Shown one piece after another: positions 41,247 to 64,000 of a stretch of 64,000 nucleotides of DNA (positions are counted from its first letter, which is position 1; each line of letters starts with the position of its first letter). This stretch comes from Amoebidium appalachense. Taxonomy: Eukaryota > Ichthyosporea. A program made the translations under genes and the position numbers. The stretch is from positions 7,750,001-7,814,000 of the forward strand of contig CAVNZM010000008.1 of assembly GCA_963693365.1 (NCBI GenBank). The letters are read 5' to 3'. The notes under the pieces are model-generated. The model was not told the origin of the DNA. It made no database searches and saw only the letters and a list, made by a program, of their open reading frames with translations.

Positions 41247-41617
41247 GGGCCCAACCACATCAGTTAAGTCAACTTGCTCCGAGCAGAAGTATTCTGCAAA
41301 AAGCAGATTTTTTCTGCTAAAAGCAGAATTATTCAGCCAAAGCATAATCAATCTGCGAAATGCAGAATTATTCTACTTCCAACAGAAAAGTAGTTTTCTG
41401 CTGTTGGAAGCAGAATAATTCTGCTTTTTGCGGAAAAATGCGGGATAGCTTTGTTAAAAGCAGAAAATTCCTGCTTTTGCAGATTAATCCTACTCAAAGC
41501 AGAATATCTCTGCTTTTGCAGAAATATTATTTAATTCCGCTTTTTGCAGAATGATTCTGCTTTTTTGCAGAATAATTCTGCTTTTTGCAAGTTGACTCTG
41601 CCGATGTGGTTGGGCCC
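41247..41617. mobile_element. Palindrome-rich element with GGGCCCAACCACATC inverted ends, copy 2
   Basis: 371 bp. Left end GGGCCCAACCACATCAG, right end inverse of GGGCCCAACCACATCGG; AGTCAACTTGC follows in both arms. Interior of GCAGAAT/ATTCTGC palindromes like copy 1. Present in unit B but absent from the matching interval of unit A. Confidence 0.65.
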
Positions 41618-41675
41618 TTGGTGGTGGTGGTGGTGGCAGTGGTGGTGGTGGTGGTGGTGGTGGTGGTGGTGGTGG

Positions 41676-41729
<54 letters not shown>

Positions 41730-41975
41730 TTGGGAGAGAAGGTGAGGGGTGTGTGCGAGGGAAGAACTTCGATGATCATAAAGTACACAATAGGGAGGTA
41801 TGATTACGCAACTTTGAGTTAGTACGACCTGGTACTAACGCAGAAATTTCAATCTCACACATAATTATTGTGACGTATGCGTTTATGTGTAGCCGGGGGA
41901 TGGGTGGGTGGTGGTGGTGGTGGTGGTGGTGGTGGGGGGGAGGGGGGGGGGGGGGGGGGGGGTCCGGGCCGGGGT

Positions 41976-42023
<48 letters not shown>

Positions 42024-42343
42024 GGAGGGGGGAGGGGGGGGGGGGGGGAAGGGGGGGGGCTCTTAGTTTTGGGGGCTTTGTTAGAGACCCGAGAGGTTTA
42101 TTTGAAAGGGATTCTTTTATCACTGCATCAAGGACATGCAAAAGTTGCTTGAGATTATATCTTTTTCACAACCGCATTTATAAAAGGAGCCACGGCCCAA
42201 AGCAGGAGGTTTTACTTTTCTCTAAATTCAAACTTAGGCTCCGACTACCGGCTATGTAAAACACCACCACCATCATCGAAAAGCCACATGAATTGATCAT
42301 AGATTACAACAACTTACCAAACTAAGTAGATATATTGAGCATC

Positions 42344-42349
42344 TTTATT
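42344..42349 (-). terminator. Possible polyadenylation signal of gene B
   Basis: AATAAA in the transcript sense about 170 nt after the stop codon, similar in distance to that of gene A although not at the homologous base. Confidence 0.35.
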
Positions 42350-42517
42350 AATGGCTCATTCACATAGAGATGATCATATGATAGGGCCTAATCTTATTTC
42401 CCAAATTCAGGAGGCTTCAGGTTGTAGTGGTAACTACAGAGAACTGCTATCTATTGCATATTTCAGGATCAAAAAGAGCAGAAGAGGCATTCCATTTACC
42501 ATATACGGATATAATCG

Positions 42518-46402
<3,885 letters not shown>

Positions 46403-46695
46403 GTTTGCCCTTTTCACTCGCAATTTCTTACTACAGTTTGTAAGTATGCTGATGATTTTTTTCAACGATGTTTTTGTTGCCCTACCAACGTTTGTGGTAT
46501 GCTTGTGGTATTCATATGCACAGTACTGCGGGTTTGAGCTCTTTGACCTTTGCAACCGTTTTGCGGACTTTCTGAACTTTCTGACTTTTCCCTTTGTGCC
46601 CTTTTTTTTGCCTTGGGCAGGTTACGCAACATTGCGGTGGATAGCATTATCCAACCATTGAGGTCTCTTTATAGCTATATATGAAAACATAGGTT

Positions 46696-46715
46696 TATCT
46701 ATCCAATCGATAAGG
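46696..46715 (-). promoter_or_regulatory. Conserved promoter block upstream of gene B
   Basis: Exact match to the 20-base block upstream of gene A, 294 bp before the gene B ATG. Followed at higher coordinates by GATTACGTCAACG against GTGACGTCAAGG in unit A, also similar. Confidence 0.45.
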
Positions 46716-46740
46716 AGATCGATTACGTCAACGGGGGTGG

Positions 46741-47813
46741 GGTGGGGTGGGGTGGGGGGGGAGGGGGGGGATGCGGCCGGACCCCAGGGGCCAGGGCCTA
46801 CTGGCTAGCGGCAGAGTCCACCGTATACGTACAAGCTCCGGTACGGTAGTGGACAACCGCCGACGGCAGATGTCATATAGTAGACATTAGACAGCGGCCG
46901 ACAAGCACACCAGTTGTGAACATGGAAGTCACACCGTGATTCCCAAAGCCACCATAAAGTGGTCAGGCTCAGGTGGGCAGATGTGATGATCTATGTACTT
47001 GCCTTCATCAAGTATCATACCAATATTTTGATTGATGCACGGAATGTAGCTAGATGCTTGCTACTGCTAGAGGTAGCAGGTATAGAGAACCCGTTGTGCA
47101 TAATTATATTCCGACCCTCTCTTCTCGGTTCTGAGCATATCATGCAAAAAAGAGCATATGTTTTAAAAAAAAAGAGACAAATAATGTGAGGTGTTGCCCT
47201 CGCGGAATGTGACACTCAATGCCCCATCCCCTCCCTCCCTTCTCCTCTGGGGGCATCCCTTCCCTTCCCTCGGCCCACCCCCAAATTTTCCTTTTGTGAT
47301 AGGGGGAGTCCTCTGAAAAGCTTGATGTTTGGTGAATTTCTTTGTGTCCCGTGCTTGGGTGTGTGTGAGTGGGCGTGTTTGTATGTATGTGTGTGTGTGT
47401 GTGTGTGTGTGTGCGCGTGTGTTGTGTGTGTGCGCGCGTGCGGGCGGGCGGGCGTGCACGTGCGCCTGTGTGCGTGCCTGCGTGATTGTGTGCGTGCACG
47501 TGTGTGTGCACGTGCATGCGTGTGCTTACGTGCACGCGTGTGTGTTCACAGCATGTGTGTGTGTGCGTGCGCGTGTGTGTGTGTGTGTGCGTGTGTGCGA
47601 CTGTGTGCGTGCATGCGCGTTTGTGTTCGTGTGTGTGCCTGCGTGTGTGTGCGTGGGTGTGTGCGGGCGCCCAATTGTGTGCTTGTGTAACACTAACCCT
47701 GATGTGCCCTTTTACATAAAATACATAAAGAAATTTGCGGTTTATTGTGGCCGTCGCAGTCATTAGGCTATGCTATATTCCTAGTTTTTTTTTTCCCCCC
47801 CAAAGGTTTGTGT

Positions 47814-47877
<64 letters not shown>

Positions 47878-49305
47878 CGAAGGGGGAGAATGGGGAAGGT
47901 GATGAAGAGAGGGAGAGGGACGGGGAAAGCGGGGGGAAGGAGGGGGAGGAGGGAACTCGAGTTGTGAGCAAGGCCTTCAGATAAATTGTGAGATAGGAAA
48001 ACGAAAGTTCGAATTCGAACCTTTCTAAACAGAGGCTTCGAGGTTCAAGGGTCAGACGGGCCCGGGGGCCGGGAGTTCGGACACACCCAGGGCGGCGCAA
48101 ACAGTCGATTGGCTAACACAGCACCCTCCGTTTTTTCGTAATTTTGTTCAGGAGGGCATTGGAACTTTCGAAAATACCTTACAAGGGGGGTTTTGATGCA
48201 GTGTACAGTCTACATACCAGGAGGGACATATCATTGGTACCTTGCGGTGGGTAAAAATGGGTTGAAATAAAAAATATTTACAATATCAAACAGCGAATAT
48301 CTAAAATCAAAGCATCTAACATAGAAAGATGGGGAGTTGATGGTAGGAAAGCCGCATGCGGCATGCCATGCGCATCCGTCAAACGCGGGGGTAAATAAAC
48401 GAGTTAAACTTTCATATTCTACTTTCCTTCCAAGCCGTAATCTTCTTAATCCAACAACATTGAGGTCCGTTTTTTTTGGTTTGGGTTCAGATCTGGTTTC
48501 GATCGATCATATGGCATGCACCTTGTGACATAGGACAGGTGATTTATTGAAAATCAGAAGCCAACGTGATCTAGGTGAATGGATAAAAACTATTAAGTTA
48601 TATTTTTCTTTATTTTGACTTTTCTGCGCTTCTCATTTTTCGGGGGGAAGCGCTTGTTGCAAAGGCCACTAATTTTCTTATCAACTTATCAGTTTTCAAA
48701 GTCACGTTTGATTTGTCAAATATCACGTAGAAGAGTTACCGGAAGCCAATACACTGCGCACCGCACTGGCTCGTTTCGTTCCGTAACACAGGAGATTAGG
48801 ACCCGCATCGTTTCGTGTTACCACTCGAAAAAATAGGGGTGAGACGGAAAACACATGTTCAACTACATATTTTCTTTACAACAATAAGTTTCAAGTTTCA
48901 AGATTGAAGGAAATTTAGATGCTCGAATGTGTGAAACGTAGCTACACTTTGAGCAGTCATCAGTAGAACCTGTGCATGGATAACGAGTGAGTGAGTACCT
49001 GTTTACAGCTACCAACACTGTCATCCATATTCGACCACCTAACTTCCGTGATAAACATCGTGGTTGAAGACTAGAGGGTCATGAAAAACATATTAGCTAC
49101 AGAATAATTTAAGCTCGGAAGTACTGTATGTGACCAAAAGCTTTTGCTGTTTCATCCGTAGTAAAAGGCGGAGTGGGTTGCTTTGTGACCTGTCACCAGC
49201 GTCGTCTAGTTCTGCCCCTCTATTAAGTTTATTCTGTTAGAAAGCTGTTAGATCTATAGCGAATTTTTGTGCAAGAGACCCCCATTACGGCGGGCGTCAA
49301 CGGAA
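46741..49305. other. Spacer before the kinase gene
   Basis: 46741-47340 mostly unique; 47370-47680 GT/GC-rich; 47810-47875 GT then poly-G; 47880-48110 G-rich with a palindrome GTTCGAATTCGAAC near 48007-48020; 48110-49260 AT-richer unique sequence with no repeats, the likely promoter side of the kinase gene. No gene or structured RNA recognised. Confidence 0.5.

Positions 49306-64000
<14,695 letters not shown>

Noticed and set aside
48000-48110. GGTTCAAG beside GC-rich palindromes considered as a tRNA gene
   Set aside because: No A box, cloverleaf or acceptor stem could be paired; only a chance T-loop-like string.

Overview
This is a window of nuclear DNA from a eukaryote. Short exons of about 30-470 nt are separated by GT-AG introns that are mostly several hundred bases long. 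Introns and spacers are packed with simple repeats: (CA/TG)n, (CT/GA)n and poly-G/poly-C runs. Nothing looks prokaryotic or viral, and the sequence alone does not fix the lineage. The gene set (a three-WW/six-FF TCERG1, a MOSC/mARC-type protein, and a Rim15/IREH1/Greatwall-type kinase carrying a small zinc finger) suits many intron-rich protists, algae or early-branching opisthokonts. I did not force a species.

Layout from left to right. (1) 331-6414, minus strand: the N-terminal seven exons of a membrane-anchored MOSC-domain protein of the mARC type. It runs off the left edge, and its molybdenum-binding C-terminal part is not in the window. (2) 6415-8890: the divergent regulatory interval, with a perfect CRE octamer and long CT/C tracts. 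(3) 8891-29027, plus strand: a complete TCERG1/CA150 orthologue in 23 coding exons and 823 codons, whose reading frame and intron phases are continuous from ATG to stop. Its introns hold two MITE-like elements and partial copies of an FF-domain exon. (4) 29028-35600: a repeat-rich interval with a nearly identical 1.2-kb direct duplication, two minus-strand exons that look like the C-terminal half of an SP-RING (PIAS/SIZ SUMO-ligase) finger, a plus-strand PHD-like exon, and a palindrome-rich element bounded by inverted repeats. (5) 35600-46740, minus strand: a head-to-tail duplication of a small four-exon gene. The two copies encode 137-residue proteins that are about 74% identical, share every exon length and intron phase, and belong to no family I recognise. 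(6) 46741-49305: spacer. (7) 49306-64000, plus strand: the first 21 exons (789 codons) of an AGC kinase of the Rim15/IREH1/MAST/Greatwall group. The window ends inside the kinase N-lobe.

The most unusual property is how closely the microsatellites meet the splice sites. At least a dozen 3' splice sites in four genes are formed by, or sit directly after, (CA)n ending in CAG, in place of a polypyrimidine tract. One 5' splice site appears to be the first GT of a (GT)n tract. One CA-type acceptor has become CG. TCERG1 couples transcription to splicing and the kinase is a signalling protein, so no single pathway joins these genes. Coordinates come from hand splicing, checked by reading-frame continuity and family conservation.
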